A stretch of 64,000 bases of DNA, from assembly GCF_018139145.2 (NCBI RefSeq), contig NC_059471.1, positions 206,541,494 through 206,605,493 on the forward strand, read 5' to 3'. Positions 1-11,500 of this stretch are shown here, one piece after another. Below the pieces are notes generated by a model. That model made no database searches, was not told where the DNA came from, and saw nothing but the letters and a program-made list of their open reading frames with translations. Each line of letters opens with the position of its first letter. The stretch's first letter is position 1. The translations under genes and the position numbers were made by a program. This DNA is from Gymnogyps californianus (taxonomy: Eukaryota; Chordata; Aves; Accipitriformes; Cathartidae).

Positions 1-3000
1 CTAAAGCTATTATTTTGTCAATCATGTCACTATTCATTGAACGTTTAGCACAGACAAGTTTTTATTACTGTTTCTATGTTCTAGCTTCTACATTCTTTAT
101 TGCCCTTTCCAAACAGGAGGTATTCAGCCCCATCTAGCTCTGCATGCCCACCATATCCTTTCCAATGCCAGTTGCTAACTGCCAGTCACGTACAGGTGTT
201 ACCCACCCAATAAAGCAAATCCAGCTCTCCTAGCCTGAGACAGACCTCTCAGCTGGCCCTATTCCTATTCTTCTCTCTGCATGTTTCCAGAGAAGTCTGC
301 TAAGGGCAGTATCCCAGTACAGCAGCAGAGACACCCAGCAATGTGCTTAATCAGCTCTGGGAAACTGTACCCAGAACAATTCCTGATGAGATCCTCAAAA
401 GGAGAATATTTTAGAGGAAAGGCAGTGTGAAATGTCAGATGAGGAAACAAATACATAAGTTGATTGCTGGGAGAAATGACTTAGATCTCTCTCGTGGCTC
501 ATCTTTCCAATTAAATATGTTGTCCTGTTATTGTGCCTTCTCTTCAAGGAGAGTCTGATATTGGTATTGAAGATTAAACCAGTGCTGGTTTTGGAAAGGC
601 TCAGATTTTCAATCTGCTCGCCCAACACTAATATTTATTTGCTCTGCTGACAGAGAATATTGAGAAGAGATACCTCTATTTTCAGACCTGCGTACAGATG
701 ATGTTCCCAAAACTTTGCTGTATTATCAGGTTCCAGAACATACTTTGCTTTGTCTGTTTCTGTCCAGAGGATCACATTGCAGTTACAGGCTATCACCATA
801 CTAGAAATACATTGACTTTTGCCATTAGTCCCATGAAGATGAATACAACAGTATCATTAATTAAAAAAAAATTAAAAGTCGTTATTCTTACAGCTTCCCA
901 GAGCTTTGTGTGTAATCTGGTCCAGCCATTGTCAAAACCTGTATGTTATGTGATATTGAGTGCTTTGTCAAATGATAAAAAAAATTCCCAGGAGAAGGCT
1001 AGGGGCCCATGGAGGCTGTCCCCCGGGGAGACCAGTGGAAGGTCTGCCCTTGTGCCAGGGAGGTGGGGAGCCCCCAGCAACTTCTCAGCAGCAAAATTGC
1101 TGTTCTTTCTCTTCACAACAAAGTTAACAAGGGAATCAGTTTCACTGACCAGCTTCCGTGTCTAGGGAGCTGCTGGTTTGGCATAAAGTTTGTACTGATT
1201 TGCTGCTTCATTTGATTCAAATCAAAATCACATTTCTGGAAAAATAAGTCAGCAAACTGGAAACTTGTTTTGTATCCAGATTTACTCTGTATTTTTTGAA
1301 AATTTAGGCTTTTAGATCCTTAAGTAGGATTAAAATTATGCAATAATGTAGGTAGCCAAATATGAAAACATAGCTAACTAAATAATAAATTGCTATAGTT
1401 TGCAAGAAAAGCCAGTACCACAAATCTGCAAATAGGATACACATCAAAAATCTGGGTATTAAAAATAATGATAGTTTTGGGGATTTCTGAGTCTCTTTTC
1501 TGGGTCCATACATTTCCAAACTTTCCAGTAACATTGTAAGGAGTAGGAAATTTCCATTTAAAAAAAGAAAGAAACCCCCCCCCCACATTTCCTGAGGTTT
1601 TAGGAAAAATGCCAAATGTTGTGAGGTTGTGATAAAAGCATGGGTGTTAGCAACATCAAGAGCAAGAATAACTTTCTGCAAGCATTGCAAACACTGCTGT
1701 TCTGACAAAAGCAATGTAATGTATCTTGAGCAATAGCCCCCTTTACTATGCTCACATGCTGCACTGACATGTCTAAAATTTCCTAATTTGCATTGTGCCC
1801 ACTGTGTGTACACGCTACTTGCTTTGTACCTCATTGTTTTCAATTGTGCAAAGTAAAATTAGCCACGTGCAAAGTAAAATTTGACTATATGGTATAAACT
1901 AATGCTATATAATGTTGCTTATACATGTAAGTAGAAATTGCATTAGCACTTTATAAACTGGCAGGCATGATAAAATATAATAAGCAAATAATGATTATGT
2001 ATTGTGTGTTTCTCAGGTACCAGTGATCAGGTGGAGAAATTGAACCACTGCTGAAGATGTCTCACACCCAACCTAGGCTTTGCCATCTGTATTTTACAAT
2101 ACTAATGCTTAAAATGTGCATTCCGAATGTTTGATGCATGAGGAAATATGGCACATACATAATCCAATAGCATGTGCCTGGTCCCGGCTCTGCTGGAACT
2201 TTAATCACTACAAATCTGGTGCCTGTGTGTGGATGAGCTATCTCCTTTCGGTTTGGTGTCTGCATCTAGGTAGGTCCTTGTCCTATAGAGCAACATATAT
2301 TAGCCAGAAAGAAAATAATCTTCTGAAAAAGGTCCCGTACCCATGCCCAAAACATAGTGCAGTTGTTCAAGGCTTTTCCATTGTCTTCTCCAGCCTTGTC
2401 ACTAAAGAGTAAACTGATAAGTATAATTATTCTGGAAGATCAACTATAGTTTAATTTGTTTTGAAGCAATTTAGCATTACGAACATTATTCCAGAAGAGT
2501 AAGGTCGGGAAATGGATGTTCACATAGAGAAGCTACTCTGGAATAGTTGTGACAGAGCAGCTTATTTCGTGGTAGTAGCTATGGCAGTTAGCATCCCTGG
2601 TCAGAAAAGACTCACCCTATGAGCAACCATTACCTGAACTTTCTTAGGGAGTCATATAGCAGCCAGACAGTCCTTGACTGGGTACCTGACTCTGCCGGTC
2701 CCTTATGAAATTGTTTATTGGAATAGCCCACAACTTGTTGCTTCTTATTTTTTGTGGAAGCTTTTGGGAAGAGGAACCTACCTCTCGTTTGGATGCCCTT
2801 ATTTGGCTTTCTATGGAAGTCTCCAAACAATGTATTTATGTGCCTACAGTTGGAGCCTGCACTTTCTCTTCAATACAACTCAGGAAGCCGTATATTATAT
2901 AACTAGTAATAAGTAATTTCCTAGACAAAATTATAAGTCAGGTCTGTTAGGTGGATCCCAGAATTCTATAGCTTTTTATTTATCTAGAAAGCTAAGCATG

Positions 3001-3135
3001 AAATGTATTCTATGTTGCAGAACTTTCTATAAATCTATTAATGCAAAGGTCTACTTACGTTTCCTATATTCCAAAAATAAACTCCTTCAGCGCTGAACTT
3101 GGCTCATATACCTAAATAAGAATCTTCATGGAAGC
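1..3135. other. Unique non-coding sequence, no gene seen
   Basis: No coding region, RNA gene or recognisable repeat family was found in this stretch. The longest open frame (1304-1843, minus strand, 179 codons) has no signal peptide, domain or family resemblance; parts are merely hydrophobic, as expected from T-rich DNA. A C10 run lies at 1575-1584 and a short direct repeat at 1846-1881. A moderately GC-rich patch at about 1000-1090 lacks the CpG density of a promoter. Confidence 0.7.
1846..1881 (+). repeat. 15-bp direct repeat, period 21
   Basis: The 15-bp word GTGCAAAGTAAAATT occurs at 1846-1860 and again at 1867-1881, identical, with a 6-bp spacer. This is most simply a small tandem duplication in unique DNA. 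Confidence 0.8.
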
Positions 3136-3139
3136 AGCC

Positions 3140-3220
3140 TAATCCTTCTACAGTCCAGCCTCATGTGAAAAGCTCAGCTGAAGTCAATGGGAAAGACTCA
3201 GCCTGTTGGCATCAACTGGA
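3140..3220. repeat. Ancient sauropsid interspersed repeat remnant
   Basis: The stretch reads 'taatccttctacag', then 'catgtgaaaagctc', then 'ctgaagtcaatggga'. It resembles an old, partly palindromic repeat common in turtle, crocodile and bird DNA, whose core alternates 'cattgaagtcaatgg' with 'catgtg' words. I do not know a standard name for it. Similar remnants appear at 16410-16485 and 47335-47440. The match is from memory and the copy is strongly diverged. Confidence 0.4.
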
Positions 3221-3440
3221 GGTTTGTGGATCCATCTCAGGGATATGAAATGAATTCTAATTCTAACCAGGCACGTAAGATTATCAAACTAAGCTGTTGG
3301 TTAAAGAAATGTGGGTGTTTTCCATTGTAACACTAAAAGGTGAAATTTAGTTTAATAAATACAATTTGTATTTTATATCTGAAGGTTTGCTTCCTTACTT
3401 GGCCATTTTAGTGTTGGACTTGATGCTAAAGACCATAATA

Positions 3441-3488
3441 GTGTAGATGATGAAGGGAATAAAAGTGTGGACAATGAAGGGAATAAAA
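3441..3488 (+). repeat. 24-bp tandem duplication
   Basis: Two adjacent 24-bp units start at 3441 and 3465. Both end in the shared words AATGAAGGGAATAAAA (second unit) or GATGAAGGGAATAAAA (first unit). They differ at three positions (21 of 24 identical), so the duplication is local and fairly old. Confidence 0.85.
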
Positions 3489-4228
3489 TCCTTACACTTC
3501 TTTTGAAAATGTATCATACTTTCAAGTGTTTTTGATATCCTTTCCAAAAAAACATTACTTGTGAAATTCATCCCTTGAAAATGACAGCACAGTTGAGCAT
3601 TTCTTTGCTGAAATGTTAATATTCTTTAGCAACTAGGCAACTGGCATATCTTGGATCTCTCCAAGTAGGAATTTGTTTACCCTTTTAGCAAGTAATGTAG
3701 TCATTAACAACAATCTTGGATATGCAATCAGCAGAAACTTGTGTCTTCTGCTACCTTATTAATGCACATTTTTATTCACAGCCTCCTGCAGATCTAAAAC
3801 ACTACTGGCTTCTGAAAACTTAAAAACTATGGGGGAAATGTTAATGCACAGACTAAGAAGTGAACACTGAGGTCTCAGGACCTAAGATTCTGTATTGTCC
3901 TGTATTTTGCATCAGTGTCATCTTATACAGTGGATGTGTAACACTAATGTTGAGGTTCAGCAACATTTCACAAGTATTCTGAATTTACTTTTTAGAAACA
4001 CTCATGGTAAATCCAAGTGCAAGTGGGAATCAGACCCTTGAAACTTCTGTTATACAACCAAAGGACAAGTTACACACCCAAATTACACACCCAGTGAGAA
4101 AATACAGTTCATTAGGACTGTATGGATGCAATTAAGATTATTAAGATGGAATTAGATTTAAAATAATAGATACTTAATAATCGATGGTTTAAAATCTGTT
4201 GATAAAAATCTGTATCTGCACAGATGAC

Positions 4229-4250
4229 TGGCAAAACATATGTTTTGCCA
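4229..4250. repeat. 22-bp perfect palindrome centred on CATATG
   Basis: The sequence from 4229 to 4250 equals its own reverse complement; each half arm is TGGCAAAACAT. The centre is CATATG. It could extrude as a hairpin or be a dimer-binding site. No larger inverted repeat surrounds it: the next outer bases, C and T, do not pair. Confidence 0.9.
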
Positions 4251-7200
4251 TTCTAGACTTCTCTCAACTAGGAGGAGAAAATGAACTTTCATTTTCTGCT
4301 TTCACAGGTGAGTGGTTTGTCTATTAGACTAATAAATAAATGGGGATGAGGAGAAAGGTACAAAGACATTGGCAACTTTACTGCATTTTTCTTTTTCTTT
4401 TGAAGAGGACAACCTGCTGTTGTGTGTTGATGGGGTCTGAGAAGATTGTTGTGTTCAAGTTTCCCAGGGAATAAAACAAAGAAGCTCCTATCTCTTGATG
4501 ACAGTGTGACACACTGGAAGCCAGGTGCTGAGGTGCCCGGCAGACTGGTGGTAGTTCAAGATAGGCCCAAAGTAAACCAGCATCTGGAGAAATGTAAGGT
4601 AGAATAATGAGGCAAGCCTGAAGTGTAGGTGTCTCCTGGACTGCATTCAGCTGTTCTGTCGCTTTCAAATTTACATTGTTTTGCATTCAGTACGTATGTT
4701 TTGCCTTTGCCACGCTGAGGTGGCCAAGCCCTTCACTGGCTCTGCACCTTGGTTCCTCTTCCCTCCTAATAGCACGTGGTTACCCCTCAATAACAAAAGT
4801 GCCTGTAGTTCACCTGATTTTTATGTGTCTCATTCTAGTTGGCTGCAAATCTTTTGTTGTGCACAGCAACCCACTGAACCTGGTTAGGAGTCATCTATGT
4901 CAACTTCAGAAACTTAAAAATTAGCTGTTTGTTCTGAACTGACTGTGGAAAGTGTTAGGTGCCTTGAAGGGCTAATTCATTCCTCTCAGACAAATAATGG
5001 AGGATGACATGAATGCTGACCTCTCTCCACCTACGAAGTGACTCTAGATGACCAGCTTAGGCTGGATACTAACTTCAGATGGCTAAACATAACATAAATA
5101 TCACCTCTATTTGTGAATCTTATCGCTTAAGACAATATGGCTAATGGCTTGAGTCACTTTGCTTCAAACTCAAGAGAAAAAGATACTTCTTCAGGATTAT
5201 CCATTTTTCCTAGATGCTTTTACTTTTCTCTAAAGGTAACTCTATCTTAGGGTTTTAGCTACATGCTGACATAAAGCTCAAAGTCTGCAAATTATAATAT
5301 TATTTGGATTCTTTAAAGCTTTAGCCAAAGCAGTGGATTTACATGGCTTGTTATTCTGGTTTTCAGGTGCTTTCCAGAATTCCTCTGAAAAAAAGATCTT
5401 AACAGATTTTGGCTGATTCTTTTGTCATCCAGGTATGAGCAAGTTATAATGACCCTAAATCCTACATTATAATTGGAAGTATGAGCAAATGAAAAACTTT
5501 TCTCTTCATTATCCCAGGTATCTATAGCATTTGATATTTAGAAAACGTAGCTGACTACAGAACATTAAATAATTTGTCATTTTATAGTTTCGGAAATCTT
5601 CAGATAACATTGTGAGCCATTTTCAATTTACTAAGAGACTGAAGTTATGTTCTCCACATACAATTGGAAACAAGTGCGACAGTGATAGTGGATTTTCTGC
5701 CTCTTTCTTCTCCCATCTGTCTGTCTCCCTCTACTCCCATAATAAACCAGCTGGTCATTAAAATTTGCAGCCAAGTAGAGGAGGAGTAAATTACTGCCCT
5801 CTGCTATGGGAAAGGCAAATATACCTGCAAGTTGGTTGATCAGCATACATGGCTGTCCATCAGTGCGTCCCAAACTCAGAAGCAGACAGCGCATGTGCTA
5901 CCATCTACCCTGAAAAGTCCCTAGAGATGCTGAGTGGGAACTTGAATACAAGGTACTTGTTCAGAGAAAAAGGGGCATGTGAGATACTTATCTACAAGAA
6001 CTAGCCCTCTACTGCTCACATCATTGTTTCTCTCTTGCTATTGAAAATGAGGGATGAGAAATAGAGCAGCCAGAAATAACAGAACTGTTGGTTCTTATGT
6101 ACTTGAAGTTGTGATGGAGAGTGTACGTGAGCACATAATGTCATACACCTGAGAACCAGGATCAGAGGTGAAAATATGTATTACATACTAAAAGGCAATG
6201 TATTGTATTAAGTAGAGAAGTGAGGTGAGAATTTTTATTTAAGAAGTCTCTATTCTGTTTATCTTTACCATTTTGAAGGGAATCAGAATGTAGAACTAAA
6301 TTGCTATGGCAGCAGAGTATAAATAAAAGCAGATAACATTATGCTACAGGCACGATCAAGAGTTCAGCTGCAGAAAGCAGACAAGACCGGCTTGTCTCTG
6401 CCATGTATTTTAGTTTTATAGCAAGACAAGTTAGGAGATCTCAGACCTCATGTTTGACTGGTTACGGCTTTTGTATCAAAATAACCTCATCACTGAGAGC
6501 CATGACATCTTATTTGCCCCAGCTTCAGATACGGGCCAGATTTTGTATTCCTGGAGAGGATGAGAGTATACATAGTTATTCAACAATATGACAAAAAGGT
6601 ATGCACAATCTTATGTGCAGTTCCTATTCTGGACAGTAGTCAGGTTAGCTAAAATATTTCATCTGGTTCTACGCTGGAGACATAGGCATTGATGGGAAAC
6701 TCTCACGAGTTACTCTCAGGGTATCACAGGATCTCTGGCGTGGATGATGTCCTGAAGGTACCTGTACAGTATGCTCGCTTGTGCTTTGCTGTCTTCTTTC
6801 TAGAACAAAAGCTTCCAAGTTTCTCAAGGTCAGTCACTTGTTCTTTTAAGTCCCTGTCTGCTGAAGTGGCTGCAGACTTGGAAGGTGGAGAAATCCTCAG
6901 AGGTTCCTCTCTGAAGAGTTTGTCTTATAACTAGAATACAGATTTGGGAAAGAAACGACAAGAAGAGATTGTTTGAACTAAAATCCTTCTAGCATCTGTG
7001 ACCTTAACATTTCTAGAGACTAAATTTATGGCTGCTGGCCTCAGTCTGGCTAACCACTATTTTTTTCATTGCCCTAGAGTTGAATGTCCTCTTCTACCAA
7101 TGGAAAATACAGCTGTATTCCTTCACCTCAAGGGCCTCAACTTAGAGGAAGACGACAATTTCAGTATTTTTTTCCACAAGTCATAATATCACAAAACACA

Positions 7201-8424
7201 TTCTTCTATCAATTCAGTATGTTAGTGCTTATAATGATGAAAGTATCCATGGCAATAAAGATAAAAGTGCAAGGGAAATTGGACTTCATTGACAACATAA
7301 TTTCCATAGTGATCATGCCCTGACAAGATCTATAGAGATAAATATCAGAGACTCCATTGTTTTTTTTACTGTATTTTTTGTTAAATGAAGCCCAGGGGGA
7401 ATGAAGGGAAGGAATAAGAGACTTGAAAACTTAAATACGATAATCAGTTATTATCAATATATATTCTGAATAATAAATGCTTTCATGGAATGACTGATAG
7501 GTCTGCAAAACTGTCTTTCAAATGTTAATCTGTCAAACTGATTCTGTCACTGCAAGTCTGGAACGCTTGTGTGGTGTGTTTTCTTTTTGTCTTTGTCCAC
7601 TGTGAATCACAGATGTTAAAGATGAACAAAAACAATTACAATAATCTGCTTCATCTCAAGTCACATCAGGATTGTTTCTTGCAAAGTTTAATTCATATTT
7701 TTTCCAGTGTGCTTATACCTATCCCTGGAGATGGGGTTTCTATTATTTCCCTTCAAAGACTATTCAACAGTCCAACAGACCTTATCACTATTAAGACATT
7801 TTTTTCTCTTATTCAGCCTGAACTATCCTGTGTGTATCTTCTTGTTATTGCCTTGTGGCACATCTCCCTCCTTGATATTTATGCATCTCAACTGTTTAGA
7901 GATGGTTATCATGTCTTCTTTTCCTGCTTTTCATTTAACACACATATGAATGCGATATATATTAAGTGCAACAAGTGTATCATAAAAGAACAGATTTCAT
8001 ACTGAGGAGGAATTGTCTCAGCTCAGCTAGAGCTAAGAGACCTTTGGTACTTACAGTGGGAGATGATTTAGCTCTTTAAAGTAATTAATGTGATGTTATT
8101 AGTGCTTTTAGCCAATGCAGCTACATTATTATGGTGTGGTATATAAATAAACAATATTTAATCTTATTATTTTTCTTGCATAGCGCTTTCTTGTGAAAGG
8201 AACAGCTTTGCTCAAAGGATTTGCTCTGAAGATTTATACACTTTTAAACATTTTAGACTTAATACTCAAAGTGTGTTTGCTCTAATTGTTCTTTATGATA
8301 AATCTTTCAGCATTTATGCAGTGTTCTTTTTGAAACATCTTTGTACAATTTATTTATCTTAATATATTAAGCCTGAAAACATTTTTCTATGTGAGAACAT
8401 TAGAATTATTAGATTAGAAGCTTC

Positions 8425-8535
8425 CACTGATAGAAAAGGGAAGCTGAGGCACAGGGGATAAAATTATTTCTTCATAGGCACACACTGAATGTGTGCTGTT
8501 TGGCAAATTGAGTGAGATGAATTTGGGACTGGAGC
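8425..8535 (-). repeat. MIR-like CORE-SINE remnant
   Basis: The plus strand reads 'gggaagctgaggcacagg', then AT-rich sequence, then 'aggcacacactga', and later 'gaatttgggactggagc'. This follows, in order, the reverse complement of the MIR SINE consensus (the 'gaaactgaggcacagag...aaggtcacacag...gggatttgaacccagg' run). The element would therefore lie on the minus strand. MIR copies are sparse but known in birds. The copy is very diverged, so the assignment is moderate. Confidence 0.5.
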
Positions 8536-11500
8536 ATAAAATGCTTAGATTAATGTTCAAGTGTATGTTCACATAGATGAGAGAGAAAAGTTAACAATGG
8601 AATCTCTGTCTCTAATTTTCAAAACTCCTTCTGAAGTCATTGTTCCTCATTCTTAACAATACAAACTGTGGAAGCTTTATATGTATTTATCTGAGATCTT
8701 TGCATAGTCAAAAATGGTCTTCTGGCACACTTCCAGAGTCCCAAACTTTTGAATTGTAATCTCACATTTACCTATGATGATGCTCATTTGTGTAATTTCT
8801 CTCTTTGGGCCAGAGTAAAATCACTGGGTGTCAGGTGCCCCGGGTGGCAGCTGAGCTCTCCGGCCAGGACAAAGCTGAGCAGCCATTCAAGCCAGAATCT
8901 GCCCATCACCCAACCTTCCTCGGGGTGAGACCTGCAGGCTCGGTGAGAAGGGACCCTCCAGCAATGCAGAGGGGCATGTGCAAATTAGCACTTTGCCCTT
9001 GCAAGCAGTGTAGACACAACTAGTTTCAGTCACATGGCAAAGAAATGTTGGGAACACAGCTGGGTTTGGCTGGCAAAGACTGCTGTCTAGGTAAAGTCTA
9101 CTGTACTTAGATGCTTCTGTAAATCCCAGTGAGTAAGTACTTCTCAGCATCTTAAGGTGCTCAATTACCTCTGTAAATCCATCCCTTTGTGCAGCTCTTG
9201 CCTTAGGGTACTGTAAAAAAATAGCTTGTTGTCAGTGGATACTGTCTGAAGATGGCCTATGGAAATGATAAACATCAGTAGGGCACAAGACTACCTTATA
9301 GCATCAAAATGTTACTCATTCAAAACCGAGTAAGCAGTTCCTAGTGTGAGAAACCTCCACAGATATGTTACAATTTCCAAATCATATTCTGACTGCAACC
9401 TAATATGTACAGTGGAGAACTAATTAACTTGCTAATATTAACAATAATTATTATTATGGAAGTGTAGTGTTAAGCAAGAATCCGTTTGCTTTGTTGTCAG
9501 AAAGGTTATACCCCTGGCATTTTTAATGCAGAGCCTTTTCATCTTATTATTTGCCTTTCATTTCCTGCTCACAGTATGACATGCTAAGCTCAGTGTTTCT
9601 AATGCGCTAGGAGCACTCTGAGAATATTCAAAAAGTCCTTTGGCCTCTTATTTTTCCCCTCAGTCCTAACCCCAGAGCTACATATTACCCTATGAGGTAT
9701 TGCCAGGAGTGTGTTACCACTCAATTTTAGTATAAAGCACAATGTTAAATCATGTTCTAAATAATTCTGAAGAATAGCTGTTATCAACAGACTCAGGTTA
9801 AGTAGTTTGTGTGTTATGTTCATGCCAGATGGGATACAAAAACCTGTTGGGTGACGGCACTTTATTAAGTAGGAGGGAAAAGATGCAGTGTATGTAAACA
9901 AGATTGGTGTCTGAAGGCATTGTGAGGATTCACAGAATGTATGTAGGTGGGATTTTTGATCAAGGATACAATGATGTCAAATGAAAGGTAATAAAAAAGA
10001 ATCTTTCCTAATGATAATGACAGAAAGAACAGATAAATTTAGCTAAATACACTCAGGCGCTACAGGAACAGAAAGGGAGAGAGAGACTGTCCAGAAAATC
10101 AAAAACGTGTGGATTAAAGAGGAATTGGGTTTCACCTGGGGTCAGTGCTGCGACTCTTGTGAGGGACTTCCAGGGTTTGAATGCATGAGTTGTTAGATAC
10201 CAGTTCCAGGAGTTTGGTCTCCATTTGATCTGATTACAAGAACATCCATTTCTGGTATGAATTCATGCCCTACATTCTCCACCTCAGCTCAGCTGGGGGA
10301 CGGAGGAGCGGGTGGTTCTGGGGGATATGGAGCAAGTTTTTCTTTTCCTTCAGGCTTCAAAACTGCACCAGCATGGCTCTATGGTGCGGGCATTTCCTCC
10401 TATGCTCTCATCCTTGTTTCCCAGACTCGGTTAAGTACTAGCACAATTCTGTATGTATCGGTTGGTTGGCTATCATCACCAACATACAGTCACTCCTTGT
10501 CAATTCTAGTGCATCTGGAAGGGATGAAAGAAAAAGATTTTTGCTGGCACTGCATAGTGCATGGCTTCTTTACTTCAAGCTATTCCTCACCTCGCAGAGA
10601 GTTCAAGTTTGAAATTTTAATATGGCCATTTTGGTTGCTTTGTAGGTTGAATTGGAAAGAGCTCTATCTATTAGAGTATAATTCTTGTTCCACTAAGAAG
10701 CCATTAGAAAACAGATCTTAAAACTTTATGACAATACGGATATGAAAATTAAAGTAAAAGGCTTGTGAAGGAAAGCAAAATAAAGAATCCCATCTGCTTT
10801 CCTGGGACTAGTGACTGCTTTGATTATATAATAGTACACATTGGGCTCGCTTGTCTTATAATCCACAAGCTGGAGGTAATGGAAAAATGGCATGCAGAAA
10901 AATGTGCCAAAAGGAGCAAGCACAAATAGTGTTAAAATAACGCAAAAACCCTCTCAAGGACCAGGGCCCTATTTTATTGTCCCCATGCAAACTGAAGTCA
11001 GCTAGGGGTGTGAGACTGCATGTCCGGAACAGTTGCAGCTAACTTTACGCTCCTCACTCAGGAGCCTCCATGAGATGTACAGTTGTTGTAGCACCTTTCT
11101 TCAGCCAGAGGAGAAGGCTGGGCACCTCCAGGGAGGACTCAGCCCACCCAAGCCGCGAATGGCTCATGGGAGTTGCTTGCCTTTCTCCATTGATTTTGCA
11201 GGAAGTAAGGACAAGTACTCTCACTTATATTAGGTGTCTAAAAATAGGTGAGATGAATCTGAGCTGAAGAGTCAAATGAGCAACTCAGACAAATAATCTG
11301 GAAGGATGAGGTAGCAAAATGATCAGAACTAGCAGAAATACGTATCAGTGTCTCCTTGCAGCCTGAGATGATCTGTAGGCTTTTTGAGAGGTTTGGTGAA
11401 GAGTGCTGGACGATATCTTAGAGAGTGGATGTGCTCAGGGAGTCTGTGGAGTCCAGTGAATAGGAGTAAGATGTCGTGAGTTCAGGGACAGAATGCATAT

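Larger units (their letters stand above)
3225..8424. other. Unique non-coding sequence, no gene seen
   Basis: No gene or RNA was recognised. Open frames here (up to 144 codons at 7571-8005, plus strand) look random in composition and match nothing known to me. The stretch holds a 24-bp tandem duplication (3441-3488) and a 22-bp perfect palindrome (4229-4250). The last 350 bases (about 8050-8400) are AT-rich with several TAAT words but no CpG, which may be either neutral DNA or conserved non-coding sequence. Confidence 0.65.

Noticed and set aside
1000..1090. GC-rich patch as a possible promoter or CpG island
   Set aside because: It has very few CpG dinucleotides, is short, and has no gene beside it.
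698..1165. 155-codon open frame on the plus strand
   Set aside because: It crosses a GC-rich patch and AT-rich DNA without change in character, and nothing in the translation resembles a known protein.
1304..1843. 179-codon open frame on the minus strand
   Set aside because: It is the longest frame in the window but has no domain, no coding-like composition and no family resemblance. A back-of-envelope estimate from stop-codon frequency gives about one frame of this length by chance in 64 kb.
7571..8005. 144-codon open frame with hydrophobic stretches on the plus strand
   Set aside because: The hydrophobic runs follow from T-rich sequence; a parallel frame (7707-7949) is equally hydrophobic. 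No family match.
10257..10721. 154-codon open frame on the plus strand
   Set aside because: No recognisable domain or start context, and its length is within chance expectation. The Gly-rich beginning reflects a small GC-rich patch.
10965..11010. 'ggaccagggccctattttat', resembling the start of another old sauropsid repeat
   Set aside because: Similarity stops after about 20 bp, too short to support a call.
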